Assembly: GCA_029204225.1 (NCBI GenBank)
Contig: CM055092.1
Span: forward strand, 26,310,122 to 26,374,121
Origin: Diphasiastrum complanatum
Taxonomy: Eukaryota > Streptophyta > Lycopodiopsida > Lycopodiales > Lycopodiaceae
Direction: 5' to 3'
Length of the DNA stretch: 64,000 nucleotides
Shown here: in pieces, positions 1-11,989 of the stretch
Numbering within the stretch: position 1 is the first letter of the stretch
Layout: the number at the start of each line of letters is the position of its first letter
Program-made: the position numbers and the translations under genes
Notes under the pieces: generated by a model
Seen by the model: only the letters and a program-made list of their open reading frames with translations
Database searches by the model: none
What the model was told of the DNA's origin: nothing

Positions 1-1082
1 CTAAATATAGATGCAGGTGAGTGAAAATAAAAAATGGAGGGAAAAAAACCCAAGACTTGCTTGCACTCTCAACTAATTGCAACAGTCCATCAAGAGCTTG
101 GAATCGTCCTATGATGTCTTATTAGCTATTGACATATACAATTACTATCTTATCTCCTCACATAAAGTATTCACATTCATTAGCATGGAAGAAATGGATC
201 GTGTGTGTAGGATTTGTTGAAGGCAGTTCGTACTACAAAAGTTACTCTTTTGATGTAGGTTTGGGAATGTAGGACTAAATAGAAAAACTTCTCAAAAAAA
301 GCCATGTAGAAGTTGGCAGATAGATTCAGAGTATAGAACATAAGCGTAGTAGACCCACTACTTCTAGCCTTTCTTGGAACTGCTAGCATCTCCACTACAA
401 TAATTTCCACCTCAAGTTGCCTCACGAATGGCATGAGTTAGTTGGATTTGATAGTCAAAGATGTATTGGATTTGACAGTGAAAGATGTCGCGAAACTGTG
501 ATGGAACCAAAACTTCGATGGTAAACATTTTCGTTACCTTGGTCTAAAGTTTGGGCTTTCCAGGCCATCTAGGACTGGTCTATGAAAAAAGTGGATCTTG
601 AATGGATCCAAACTCCCAAAATACTTGGCTAAGATCTTTGCACAACAAGCTACAAAAGCTAGAAATGGCAAAGCATCCTAATGCTACCTTTGATACACAT
701 GAACTTGACAAAGCATTCAAGAGACAAAAGAAACTAATAAAAGGTACTGATGGCAGCCAAAAACAACAGCATACCAGCCCTACAATAGCAACCTACCACT
801 TTTTGAAACCTCTTAAGATCATACACGACAGCTTGAAGACAATACACAAAGCAATGCTCTTAATGGAGGAAGAAACTGTGACAATGATCTATTGATCTCT
901 CTCAACAATACAATAAGTTTCTCCAACCTGTTCTCCACGAATTTCAGCGTAATATAGGTGAGAGAGATGACTCTCTCTCCTCTCTCTAGAACTTAGGACC
1001 CAATTTTAGGGCACCACTAGCCTAAAATAGCCAATTTTATTGTGAGCCAAATTAAGGAGCCTATAAGACTTCTAAAAAGTGT
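1..1082. other. No recognisable gene; decayed repeat-like DNA
   Basis: No protein family is recognisable here on either strand. A 97-codon frame at 602-895 (+) starts MDPNSQNTW and has lysine-rich stretches, but matches no family I know and has no promoter or partner. A short CT/GA-rich patch lies near 960-990. The region adjoins the 3' side of the minus-strand Copia-1, so part of it may be decayed copia or LTR sequence; I could not find a matching 3' LTR. Confidence 0.4.
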
Positions 1083-4000
1083 GATGTCCACGAAGGATCT
1101 TTCATCACCTTTGTTAGAGTCCTTTACCTTTTGCTCCATAGGTGCTTCTATACTCTTACTATTCAGCATATTGAACTTCTTTAACATTGAAAGAGCATAC
1201 TTAGATTGACATACAAAAGCTTTATCTTTAAGAAAGTCATAATCCTAGAATATAGTGAATTTTTCCAAGATCTTGCATCTTGAACTCTTTTCCAAGTGCA
1301 ATCTTGGTTTCCTCAACTAACTTGATACTACTTCCTGTCAGAATGATATCATCAACATAAATAAGAAGAATGACAATATCTTTATCAAAAAACTTGACAT
1401 ATAAGGAAGGATCATAGTTACTAAGATTAAACCCTAGTGACTCAAGAAAGGTGTTAACTCAAGAATACCATGACCTTGGAGCTTGCTTCAATCCATATAA
1501 ACTTTTGAAGAGCAAGCAAACTTTTTCTTTGTCATGGATGAACCCAATAGGCTGATCCATATAAATCTCTTCTTCTAGATACCCATTTAGAAATGCATTA
1601 GAGACATCTAGTTGAAGAACTTGCCAATTGAAAAAACAAGCAAGAGAAATTATGATTCTAATTGATATTATTTTTGCAACTGGGACAAAGGTCTCCTCAT
1701 AATCAAGTCCATAAACTTGAGCAAAACCTTTAGCACAAAGCCTAGTCTTGTACTTGTTGATTGTGCCATCTTGATTATACTTGACTCGAAAAACCCACTT
1801 GCAACCAATGGTATGCTTGTTGGATGGAAAATCCACAAGCTCCCATGTCTTATTGGCCATCAAAGCATCATATTCCTCCTTCATGGCAAGGTACCATTCC
1901 TTCGAGTTGAGTGCATCATATACATCCTTCGGCTCCTCATGAGAAATAAAATAAGCACAATTAGTGGAGTTGATTTCCACTTGCTTGCCTCTATCTTCAT
2001 AGGTAAGCCTTCTAGGCTCGGATCTTTCTCTTTGAGATCTCCTTGGTGAAAAGATTCGAGGTGACTCCTCCTCGATTCTCGGTGACTCCTCCTCGATTCT
2101 CGGCCCCATCTCTCCGTGATAGTCTTCAAGGGTGATGATTGGAGTATCTTTGTGAGAATCTTTGAACTCGGCCTCCTCAAGAATGTGTTTTTGATCTTCA
2201 TGGAATATAACATCTATGCTCTCAATTGTAGTTGAGGTAGAGGGAACATAGATTCTGTAAGCTTTCTTGTTGGATGCATATCCAACCATGATCTCTTTAA
2301 TAGAATTAGCATCATCTCTTTTCCTCGTTTCCAAGGGCATGTTAACAAATCAAGCACAACCAAAAACTCTAAGGTGATCTACCTTAGGTTTCTTCTTAAA
2401 CAAGACTTCAAAAGGTGAATTTCCAGCAAGTGCATTGTGAGGTAATCTATTGCACAAATAGTTTGCACAATTTATAGCTTCACCCCAATATTCAATAGGC
2501 AAAGAAGCTGCTACTCGAATTGCTTTAGCACATTCACATAAAGATCTATTTCTCCTCTTAGCTACTCCATTTTGAGATGGAGAATAAGCACAAGAAAACT
2601 CTCACTTTATTCCTTCACCTTCACAATATTCATGAAACTTGTTGGAGATGTATTCACCTCCTCCATCACATCTTAAAGCTTTAACTTTGAAAGAAAACTG
2701 TTTCTCAACATAAGCTTTGAAGATTATGAAGTGATAAAAAACCATAGCCTTTGAAGAACGTAGATACAACCAAGTATATCTAGTAAAGTCATCAATAAAG
2801 GTGACAAAACATGTTGCACCACCAATGCTTTTAGAAGAGGAAAAATGTACATCTGAGTGTATAAGCTCCAAAGGATGAGTAGTCTTTATAGAAGACTTTT
2901 GGTATGGCTTTCTGTGTGACTTTGCAATGGCACAAGCCTCACAAGACTTGAAATCTTTAAAAAGAGATTTTGGAAGACCAATAGCCTTCACCTTCTTAAC
3001 CATAGAAGACATAGATTTAAAGTTAGGATGACCCAACCTTCTATGCCACAGCTCCTCCTTAGATAACAAAGCAACTTCACAAAGTTTTGCATTCTCATAA
3101 GAATTCAACTTAAAAATTCCACCACATCTAGATCCATCAACAAGGATCTCATCATTTCTCTTGATAAAACAAGTATTGGAGTTGAACTTTACATCACAAC
3201 CATTATCAAGCAACTTTCCCACACTAATTAAGTTCTTTGTGAGTTTTGGAATGAAAAGAATATTAGAAAGTGCAAGAACTTTTGAAGAAGAAAGTTTCAA
3301 TGGAATGTTGCCAATTCCTTCTATTGGGCACTCATGATCATTAACAGTATAAATAGATCTCTTGAGTCCTTTGAAAGGTAAGATTGAGTCAAATGACTCC
3401 TTTGAACATCACATATGTGAAGAAGCTCCAATGTCTATGTACTAAGCTCCATCTTTCTTGAAAGGTGATGAAGAAAAACTGGACACCATGAGTGATCCTT
3501 CTCCATCACTTGCAACAAAATCTTCTTCAATCTCTTTGGAGAGACCAGCTTGCTTGAGTTGGTTTTTCTTCTTAAAGCAATTAGAGACATAGTGCCTCTT
3601 CTTGCCACAGAAGAAACACTTCACTTTCTTCTTCTTGGTCTTTGAGTTAGAAGGATGAGATGTATCATCCTCTTCACCATCTTTTGTCTTGATCTTTGGC
3701 TTTGTCTTTGTTGGATGCTTGAGAGAACTGGTTCTTACCACTTCCTTTCTGCTTGTCTTTGACAAAGAGGGCCTTGTCACTTCCAACATGCTCGATTTTG
3801 TTCATCCTAGAGAGTTTATAGCTTTGTCTAGATTCTTCAGAAATAAGAATTCCTTGAAGAGTTTCTAGATTAGGCAACTCCTCTTTAATAGCAAAAGACT
3901 GAACAAGATTATCATAGTCATCTCTCAAACCATTCAGTATGACTTGAACTAGCTCATCTTGGTTAATAGTAACACCAACACATGAAAGCTCTCTATGTAA

Positions 4001-4393
4001 ATCTTTAACTCTTAGAACATAGTTAGATGCACTCTCTTCACTTCTTTGGAAACTTTGGAAAATCTGATTCCTAAGAGTGAGTATTCTAGAAGTATTCTTT
4101 GCTTCATAGATGGTCTTTAGTGCATCCCAAGCTTCTTTGGCTATAGTGCAAGATCCTATCTCCCTCAGAATTTCATTAGATACATTCATCTTAATGAAAT
4201 GTAGAGCCATTCTAGCTCTCTTCTTATATTTAGGAATTTCAACCTGTGCTTGAGGCTCCTCCTCAACACCAAGCACAATATCCATAACATCCTGGAGAAT
4301 CAAAACAGACTCCATTCTTAACTTCCAAATTGAGTAATTAGAAGTGTTTAGTCTTTCACTGGCTTCTAGAAGATATCCTCCCTGAGATGCCAT
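1083..4393 (-). pseudogene. Copia-1: broken Ty1/copia gag-pol polyprotein
   Basis: A Ty1/copia polyprotein read on the minus strand from the ATG at 4393-4391. In order: a copia-type gag (about 4393-3790); a zinc knuckle of form CX2CX4HX4C near 3610 (CFFCGKKRHYVSNC); a protease active site that reads D-I-G instead of D-S-G, just after an in-frame TAG near 3440; an integrase HHCC region (LWHRRLGHPNF, CEACAIAKSH) and core; and a reverse transcriptase ([35 protein letters not shown]) that reaches a YVDD-type motif and stops near 1083 before RNase H. Gag-to-protease and integrase-to-RT junctions are frameshifted. The integrase third acidic residue is replaced (NGVAK where NGVAE is usual). The primer site and 5' LTR lie at 5119-5131 and from 5132. 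The copy is dead. Copia membership is certain; the 3' end is approximate. Confidence 0.93.
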
Positions 4394-5118
4394 TATAATG
4401 AAGACTTCTTAGTTATTGGATTGAAATATGTTTGAGCTTGTTCCTATCAGACTTAGAGTTGCTGCTCTCTTTCACTATAGGTATTTTCAAGGTTGAACTA
4501 CCTTCCTATGTGAAACACTTGCAACTATATATGAGATGAATCTCAAATATTCAACAAGACCAGTTATATAGATCAGACACACAAAGTGGATTGAGACACT
4601 TTTGGCTAGTTTGAATCCTACTTTTGGCACGTGTGAAATCAAAAGAAAACACAATTGACTCTCAAAAGGCTCAAAAGTGTTCATTTCTTCAGACTCAGTC
4701 TTGATCTTTCGTTTCTTGTGTAGGATGTTCAAAACAATGGATTCAGAACAAAGCAAGATTGAATCAAATCAAAATGTTGTCACTCGGATTTTGGACCTAC
4801 CCCTATCCTCTTTAAGAGCTTATAACTCTTGTTAAACACATCAAATTGATTTGGTTTCAGTTTCTATGGAAAGTACAGATCATAAGCTTTCCATCAAGCT
4901 ATAACATTGTTATCTTTGGATCTATAAGAAAGGAGAACAATATGCGAAATTCCAGAATTCCGTACTACCACATTTCAGGTCTGAAAATTCAGTTCCAATC
5001 CGATTTGATCCAAATACACTTCAGAGAAAGGTAAGAAAAAGTGCAAAACTACTTTTTTGCTTGATTTAGCTCTTAGTTTCTTGTACAATCAGAGATGTTA
5101 GCATGCAAAGCTTAATTT

Positions 5119-5131
5119 GGCTCTGATACCA
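5119..5131 (-). other. Copia-1 primer-binding site (tRNA-Met type)
   Basis: The plus strand reads GGCTCTGATACCA, which is the reverse complement of the plant initiator-tRNA-Met primer site TGGTATCAGAGCC. It sits directly beside a TG dinucleotide at 5132 and about 725 bp upstream of the minus-strand gag start, as expected for Copia-1. Confidence 0.9.
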
Positions 5132-5866
5132 TGACAAAATTTCCAAAAGTCACACGTGTGGGGAATGTCCACAAGTATGATGGATCTAATTAAGCTTTGT
5201 GATTAGCATAGTAACCTGATTCTAGATTGATTAGCAAGATCTAGTTCAGAAGAAATGGCTTAACCACAATCTAGCATGCTAAGCATCAGAATATGGCAAC
5301 TAATCAATAATGAGCAAAAAAACAAGATATCAGTGTATAAGCATTAGCTTCAACACGAGTTAGAGAGAGAAAGATAGAGAGATAACATGCAAAATAGTTT
5401 AGATCCAAAATGACATGAGGTAGCTACAAAACTTTGGTTCTTCATCATTGATTGTGAGGAGAGCTACACATATCTATGAAGTTTGAGGTAGCTCGAGGTA
5501 GAACCACATCCATCCATTCCAAAATGACAACTAAAGTGACCTCTAGAGTCTATGTGACATTTGTCACTTGCCATGCATGAAATTCTACCAACTTTTTACA
5601 AGTGTGCTAGTTCTAACTAACAAAGTACAAATCATCATGCATGTGTCCATTACACTTTGTGCATCCTTGCATGTCACTATGGATCACTTACAATTAATGC
5701 ATGTGAATTGCCATGAGTTTCTACAAGCATGACTGTGCTAATTCTATGTCTACAAACTATATGCAAGTTGTATTCTAGACATTACATAACCATGTAGCTC
5801 AAGTTCTATGTAGGCCAAACTTGGCATTTTGCATTTATGAGCTACATACTTGCATGGTACAACATT
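5132..5866 (-). repeat. Copia-1 5' LTR (outer edge uncertain)
   Basis: The LTR begins TGACAAAATTTCC on the plus strand immediately next to the primer-binding site. Its promoter-distal end resembles the end of the Copia-3 LTR (both have an ACACGTGTG/ACATGTGTG block before the PBS). The stretch 5560-5850 is rich in CATGCA/TGCATG motifs, also as in Copia-3. I place the outer edge near ...GGTACAACA at about 5866, but no second LTR copy is present to confirm this. Confidence 0.6.
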
Positions 5867-6096
5867 TGTAGCAAGCCAAGAAATCAATATGGATTGTTTT
5901 TCCAATCTTAACAAATAAACTCTTCAAAGAGTGTTCGAGCACTTGCTACCATGCTTCAATGCCTACAATCTGCTCAAGAGACTGTTTTCATCAACACTAT
6001 AAGTTTTTTTGCTTTCACCTCTTGTGAAGGACTATCTCACCTCAGTACGGAGCCAGTGGCAAGCTGAACCCAGTAGTCAGGCACTCAGGATTAGAG

Positions 6097-6279
6097 GAGC
6101 TCTGATATCATGTCAATGATCATAAGCAATCACCATAAGAAGGAGAGAGAACACACAATCACTGTATCACACTAACTGAAAGAGAGTACAATGAACCCTG
6201 AATATAGAGAGAGAGAAAAAACTAGTAGTTGACTATAAACTAGCCTACAACTACTTACAGCTGGTAATAACTGTCAACA
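6097..6279 (-). repeat. Short LTR plus degenerate primer site, minus orientation
   Basis: A TG...CA bounded segment (6111-6279, about 169 bp) lies next to GAGCTCTGATATCA (6097-6110), whose reverse complement TGATATCAGAGCTC closely matches the tRNA-Met primer site. The same segment occurs inverted at 13435-13631. It contains GA-rich sequence and stretches resembling a transcription start region. The small size suggests a TRIM-like or otherwise short-LTR family. The internal part of the element (below 6097) is not recognisable. Confidence 0.6.
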
Positions 6280-6283
6280 ATAA

Positions 6284-7060
6284 ATTCGTAAACGGTAACA
6301 AGTTTATCATTGGTTTCTAACACCAAGAAAAATGCATATCCACTAACGTATCTCTTGCATAGTCTAAATTTGAAAATATTCTTAGATTGATTTGTGGTCT
6401 CCATATTCAATGCCAAAATCTCCAAGATTTACCTCATGATGCTTTTATCCATACTCATATTTATACTAGGATTTTCACATGACTTAGTTTGCCAACATAA
6501 AAGCTAAGATTTAGTCTAGTAATAGTTAGTTAGATTAGGCTACCAAATAGCTTTCTATTGAGATTAGTGTCCTTAAGTGATGCTTCACTATCTCCCTTGT
6601 CAAATTTCAAATTCACCTCCTTGGGTGTTTCTATAGATTTATAGTTATCCAATTTAAACATCTTAAATAGTTCTCTTGACACAGAAAACTAGCATTATGG
6701 TTCCTTTAAAAAAAAAAAACTCTTATATACATAAGACGTAATAAAAAAAATCCAAGATTCTTCATTCTAAAATCTTGACTAAGTCCATGCTTAACTTTGT
6801 TAGTTTCTATCTCATTATTTTTCTTACGAGTACAATGTCATTAACACAGAGCAAAATAGAAGTGATATGATCTCCATCAAACTTGTAGTGGAGAGAGTGG
6901 TCATGCTCTAGCTCCTTAGTACTTGCTTGAGTCCGTATAAACTTTTATTGAGATGACAAGCAAGAAGATTATCCTTTCCTTAGACAATGTACCCCTCTAA
7001 CTGCTCCATGTAGATCTCATTCCCCGAGTAATTGTTATAAAGGCACTAGCAACAATTATT
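6284..7060 (-). pseudogene. Heavily decayed copia reverse transcriptase fragment
   Basis: No long frame survives, but minus-strand translation in pieces gives copia RT landmarks in the right order: NEIYMEQ (near 7010), a LACHLNKSLYGLKQ-like block (near 6930-6960), and a VNDIVL block (near 6840) where YVDDI is expected. Further stops and frameshifts follow to about 6330. It is an older insertion than Copia-1 and Copia-2, judging by its decay. No LTR can be assigned to it. Confidence 0.55.
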
Positions 7061-7547
7061 TGATACAATTCTTAACTACAAATAGTGTCATGTGTTGCAT
7101 GTAATTGGCCCATGAGCTTACTAAATGCAAGGCTAAATATAGCCATGGAGCTAAATTAAATTAGATTTAGTCAATCGGATAGTCAATAAAGTGGCTCAAA
7201 CAACTGCGCTTTATTTGTGAATAGCGGAATATTAATAGTGGTTGTACGGACCAATTTAGCTAAATAAGGCCCCAAACTTATAGTAGAGGTGCAAATGACC
7301 ACTGTAAATAGCTGAGGTTGTGTTAACTATTTTTTTTTTTTCATCTATCTAATTTTGAGCTCAATTTTTGACCGATTAGTTTCTATTTTTTGTGTTTTTT
7401 GTCGTTAATTTGCACAATTTGTATGAATTCTTCTACTTGAATATTTCTGCTGCTAATTACTGAGTTTCCATTCCTACACGCCTACGCTCTGAGCAACGAG
7501 CTTCCGTTGCACTCACACCCATTCCTTTACGACATGGTATCAGAGCA
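7061..7547 (+). repeat. Copia-2 5' LTR region and primer-binding site
   Basis: The sequence TGGTATCAGAGCA at 7535-7547 is a tRNA-Met primer site and directly follows a CA at 7533-7534, marking the 3' edge of an LTR. Copia-2 gag starts 130 bp downstream. The 5' edge of the LTR is uncertain; a possible start TGTTGCATG lies near 7110. A T-rich run near 7330-7343 and AT-rich sequence lie within it. There is no matching 3' LTR because the element is cut at 10433. Confidence 0.6.
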
Positions 7548-7677
7548 GGCATTTCAGTAATCTGCATTTCTACTATGGATTATCAGTCTTGTTTCTATCA
7601 AGACATCTTTCTAGCAAACACGAAGCTAATAGTATTCCGACCATCGTTGTTTCTATCAACGATCTAGTCCAACTAGA

Positions 7678-10433
7678 ATGGATCCATCATCCAGTTCATC
7701 TCTCATTGACAAACTCGATGGAGATAACTACCATCTTTGGAAATTCAAGATGAAGGTCATACTTCTAGCTAAAGAACTGTGGGACATCGTTGATGGCATA
7801 GAGGTCAAACCAGAAGGTGATGCAACCATCATCACCGAGTGGAGATTGAGAGATGGCAAAGCATTTGCCATGATCACCCTCAACATTAAGGGTACTCAGA
7901 TCAGCCACATACGTGCTGTTCAGACTGCTAAGGATGCATGGGACATCCTAACAACTCTCTACGACATTAGGGACGTTACATCCAAGCTCCATCTGAGGAA
8001 GAAATTCTTCAACCTCATAATGTCTGAAGCAGATAGTGTTTCGAGTCACCTCAATACCTTCAAGAATCTTATGGAGCAGATGGCTGCAACTGGCTCAGTC
8101 ATAGAAGATTCCAATGCACTTATGACTCTATTATCAAGTCTACCTGAAGCCTACGAAAATTAAAATGAAGAGCACCTCACTCTATCAAGAGTAATTTCGC
8201 TGCTCCTACAAGAGGAGATCAGAAGATCAGCATCTTCCTCAAGCTCAGGATCAGATTCTCAAGTTCTGTATTCAAAAAATCAGAAGTTTAGATCCAAGAG
8301 ATCTACAAAGTTAGGTTATACTGACAAGAAGAGCAACATGCAGTCTAGACCAAATTTTGGTCCATGATTGAATTCAAGCTCTTCATCATTCCAATTGGTG
8401 CAGAAACTATTCTGCAGATACTATAAGAGGAATGGCCACAAAATCAAGGACTGCAGAACTTTGAAGTACAACAACAAAAAGAAGAAGCAATTCCAACAAC
8501 AAGCACATAGTGCTACAGCCAGTCACTCAAATCAACAACAAGAAGAAGAGGAAGATGAAGCAGCTTTCATGACCAAAGTCGGAGAACAATAACATATCGA
8601 TTCCTGGTGTCTAGGCTCCAGAGCAACTCAACACATGACTCACCATCACGACTGATTCAAAGACTACAAGTCATTCACCCACTCTTGAGTTGTGCAGCTT
8701 GGAGACAACTCATCACATTCAATCGAAGGTGAAGGAGTCAGAGTTAAATTCAAAAGATGTGAGGTCGACATTCTCCATGTTCAAAATCTGACCAAGAATC
8801 TATTTTTAGTTAGCAGAATTACCGATTCAGGTCGGAGGGTCGAACTCAATACAAAAGGCTACACAATCCTTGACAAATCCTGGAAGATTCTAGCCTACGA
8901 AAGAAGAAGTGACTATCTTTACAAACTCAGCCATTGCTATTCTTCTAACAGTCAAGCTCTTCATGCAGCCACTTCTGAATTAACTGATATGCTGTGGCAT
9001 TTCAAACTTGGCCATCTTAACTACAACATTATTCAGCAAATGTCAGTTCAGAGTCTAGTTCAAGACCTGTCTTCAGTCAGCAAGCCAACTTCTCCATGCG
9101 AAAGCTGTATTATCAGCTAAGTCCCTTCACTTCAAATTCAGTTCATACATCCAAGGGCTTGCTTGACCTTGTACACAGCGACATTTGTGGCCCGATGCAG
9201 ACTGCTTCCACAAGGGTAGCTCTCTATTTCCTAACCTTCATCGATGACTTCTCTCGAAGGACTACAACCTACTATATGAAGAACAAATCTGAAGCATTCA
9301 AGTTCTTCAAGCAGTTCAAGGCGTCTGCTGAAAACCAGACCCAGAGGAAGATCAAGGCTCTACACACAAATGGACGGGGAGAGTACATCTCCATAGAATT
9401 CAAGGAATTCTGCAAGGCCAACGAGATACTTCAATAGAACACAACCAACTACTCACCTCAGTCCAATGGTGTAGCTGAGCAGAAGAACCGGACACTCATC
9501 AAAAGTGCCATGTCTCTCTTCCAAAGAAGTTCTAGGCATAAGTTGTTACTACAACTGCCTACGTGTAGAATCGATCCATCACCAAAGCCCTAAATGGCAA
9601 GACACCTTATGGGGTGTGGACATGATCAAAACCATCACCCATACATATTCAAGTGTTTGGATGCATTGCTTTCGTTCAGATCCATGAGGATCTAAGAAGA
9701 AAGCTAGATGACAAGAGCAAAAATATGATTTTCATCGACTATTCCCCAGACTACGAGGCATACAAGCTCTACAATCTGGATACCGAGAAGGCATTCACCA
9801 GTAGAGACGTCATTTTTGTGGAAGACCAGTTCATCGACCACAAAGGAAAAGTTGTTGATAAACCTGACTCTAGGATCGAACAACCAATCAATTCCGATCA
9901 AGAGAGTCAGCTGCAGAATCTCGACGCTGACTCAAACAATGAGTCAGAAACTCAACGAGTCAACCCGCATCATAGGACCGAAGTTCAACCCAGAAGGTTG
10001 AACAGGTCCAAACAACCTCCATCCAGATTTATGGATGATCCGACCTGCTACTTTGTGTCGGAACCAAACAAAGGATCGAAAACCGATTCCATGCAAATGG
10101 ATATTCAAGGCAAAGTACGACGTTGAAGGAAGGCTAAATCGTTACAAGGCCAGGCTAGTCTCCAAAGGCTTTTTTTAGATTCCAGACCTAGATTATTCAG
10201 AAATCTTCAGCCCAATCGTCAAACACGTGTCGATCCGCTTACTCCTCTCCTTTGTAGCCGCGATAGATCTCGAAGTCCACCAGATGGATGTCCAAACCGC
10301 TTTCCTCAATGGAACCATCGAAGAAGAGATCTATATGACACAGCCAGAGGGATACGGTCTCAACGACAAACAAAAGCGCCTTGTATGCAATATCCACAAG
10401 GCGCTCTATGGGCTGAAACGGTCACCTGGCACA
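7678..10433 (+). pseudogene. Copia-2: broken Ty1/copia gag-pol polyprotein
   Basis: Starts at ATG 7678 with a copia gag (LDGDNYHLWKFKMK, LWDIVDGIEVKP), interrupted by TAA at 8161. The zinc knuckle near 8407 reads C-x2-Y-x4-H-x4-C, so its second cysteine is lost. The protease active site reads W-C-L-G-S-R-A-T where W-x-L-D-S-G-A-T is usual, so the catalytic Asp and the Gly are both changed. Integrase follows (LWHFKLGHLN; VHSDICGP; LHTNGRGEY, where the catalytic Asp is Asn; NGVAEQKNRTL, where Glu is kept), with frameshifts near 9100 and 9520. A connector (9653-10090) leads, after an apparent internal deletion, into RT (YKARLVSKGF, QMDVQTAFLNGTIEEEIYM, ALYGLKRSPGT). The RT is cut exactly at 10433 by the Copia-3 LTR, before the YVDD motif. 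This is a dead fossil. Confidence 0.93.
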
Positions 10434-11166
10434 TGACCTTATAGATTTGGGCAAGTTGGAGTTAGGTAGATCTAGATTTGATGACATGCATAAAACTAGA
10501 TGACATGCAAAATCAGTTGGAGTGCATGCATGCAACATGCAATCATTACATGCAACATGCAAGTCAGTATACATGTTCTACACATGTCCAAGTCATCTAG
10601 GGAAGTCACATGCAATACATGCAAACACTATTTGACACATGCATGTAGTTTTGTAGGTTTAGAAATTTGACATTTGGACAAAGTAGGTAGGAGTTAGGTG
10701 CAATTTCAACATGCAAGTTGTTAGGTGTCAATATGGTAATAGTTTACACTTGATTAGGTGTAGGGAATGCATTGAATGCAAGGAGTACCACGAATTTTGG
10801 CTCTCCTATATATGTACATACCATTCTCATTCATATCTAATGATGAATCAAGCATTGATAATGTCATAATGTCAAAATTGGATCTCATGCTATTTTGCTT
10901 GTTTTGATATTCTCTTTCTAACTCGAGATTGGTGTCTTCTTCATGCATTATTTTGGTTATGTATTATCTCTATTTGTGAGGAATTAGTTTTGCTTTGATC
11001 TGTAGTATTCGAGATTGTGCTCTAGCCTCAGATCTTTTGGTAGATTGCAGGATTGCTCTAGAGGTGTTTTGTGTGCCACCACAAAGCATGATAAAGATCA
11101 TTCACACATTTGTTGTGGTTCCCCACATGTGTGAAGTTGCTGGATTTTTCACATGGTATCAGAGCC
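10434..11166 (+). repeat. Copia-3 5' LTR (10434-11153) and primer site (11154-11166)
   Basis: The LTR starts TGACCTTATAG exactly where the Copia-2 RT frame is interrupted and ends ...TTTTTCACA next to TGGTATCAGAGCC, a perfect tRNA-Met primer site. Its length is about 720 bp. The segment 10490-10720 holds about ten copies of CATGCA, the RY core bound by B3-domain factors in plants. The sequence ending near the PBS resembles the Copia-1 LTR. There is no 3' LTR because the element is cut off inside gag near 11985. Confidence 0.82.
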
Positions 11167-11606
11167 ATACCATGCGTTGAATGCTACTAACATCAGGTGC
11201 ATGAAGATTTTTCTGTCAATTCAAGCTAGGAAGCTGTTTAGCAGTGTTTTGTTATTTTTTCTTGAACAGTTTTTTGGTGAATGAGATAAATTTCTGTTGT
11301 CATAGTCACATCATTTCACACAAAGAGTTGTGTTTTGAGTTGAATGTGTGTTTCTAGAGTGTTTTTCATTCATTTGAAACTCGTGAAAAAATTTGACATC
11401 AGAATTGTAAGTGCTTCATCAGTAGATAGAGGCTAGATCCAAATCCAAGTTGATTGATTTTCTGTTGTGAGATAGGTCTCACATAGCTGTTGCAAGATTT
11501 TACATAGGATTTGGTAGTATACCCAATTATTTTGGTTCCTATCGTGAAAGAGAAGCAACACATTCAATTCCATTTTGTAGTCCAATTTACAAGAGTCTTC
11601 ACATTC

Positions 11607-11985
11607 ATGGCATCTATAGGAGATTTACTCTTTGAAGCTAGTGAGAGACTAGATACCTCCAACTATTCAGTTTGGAAGGATAGGATAGAATCTTTGTTGG
11701 TTCTTTATGGTGTAATAGACATTGTATTAGGAATTGAAGTTGAACCTGAAGCTTTTGATGAGGCTCAGAGATTCAAGAAGAGAGCAAAGATTGCTCTTCA
11801 TGTCATCAAGTTGAACATCTATGATGAGATGTTGAGAGAAATAAGTTCATGCACCTCAGCCAAGCAGGCTTGGAATATCCTTAAGTCCATTCATGAAGCA
11901 AAGATCATGTCAAGACTTCTTACTCTTAGAAATCAAATCTTTTCTAGTTTCCAAAGAGTTGATGAAAGTGCTTCAAGTTTTGTAA
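11607..11985 (+). pseudogene. Copia-3 gag, truncated
   Basis: The frame from ATG 11607 encodes a copia gag that is clearly related to the Copia-1 gag: both share SERL(D/N)TSNYS(V/I)WK, DIVLG-E-EP, KKRA-(I/L)ALH(V/F)IK and LTLRNQIF-SFQR-(D/S)ESAS. It stops being gag after ESASSFV near 11983, where the sequence abruptly becomes the reverse strand of a gypsy-type zinc knuckle. No zinc knuckle, protease or pol of Copia-3 remains. The break is either a recombination joint or the edge of another insertion. Confidence 0.88.
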
Positions 11986-11989
11986 TGAT

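Noticed and set aside
602-895. 97-codon open frame as a real gene
   Set aside because: No family resemblance, no start context or neighbours to support it; reported only in the region note.
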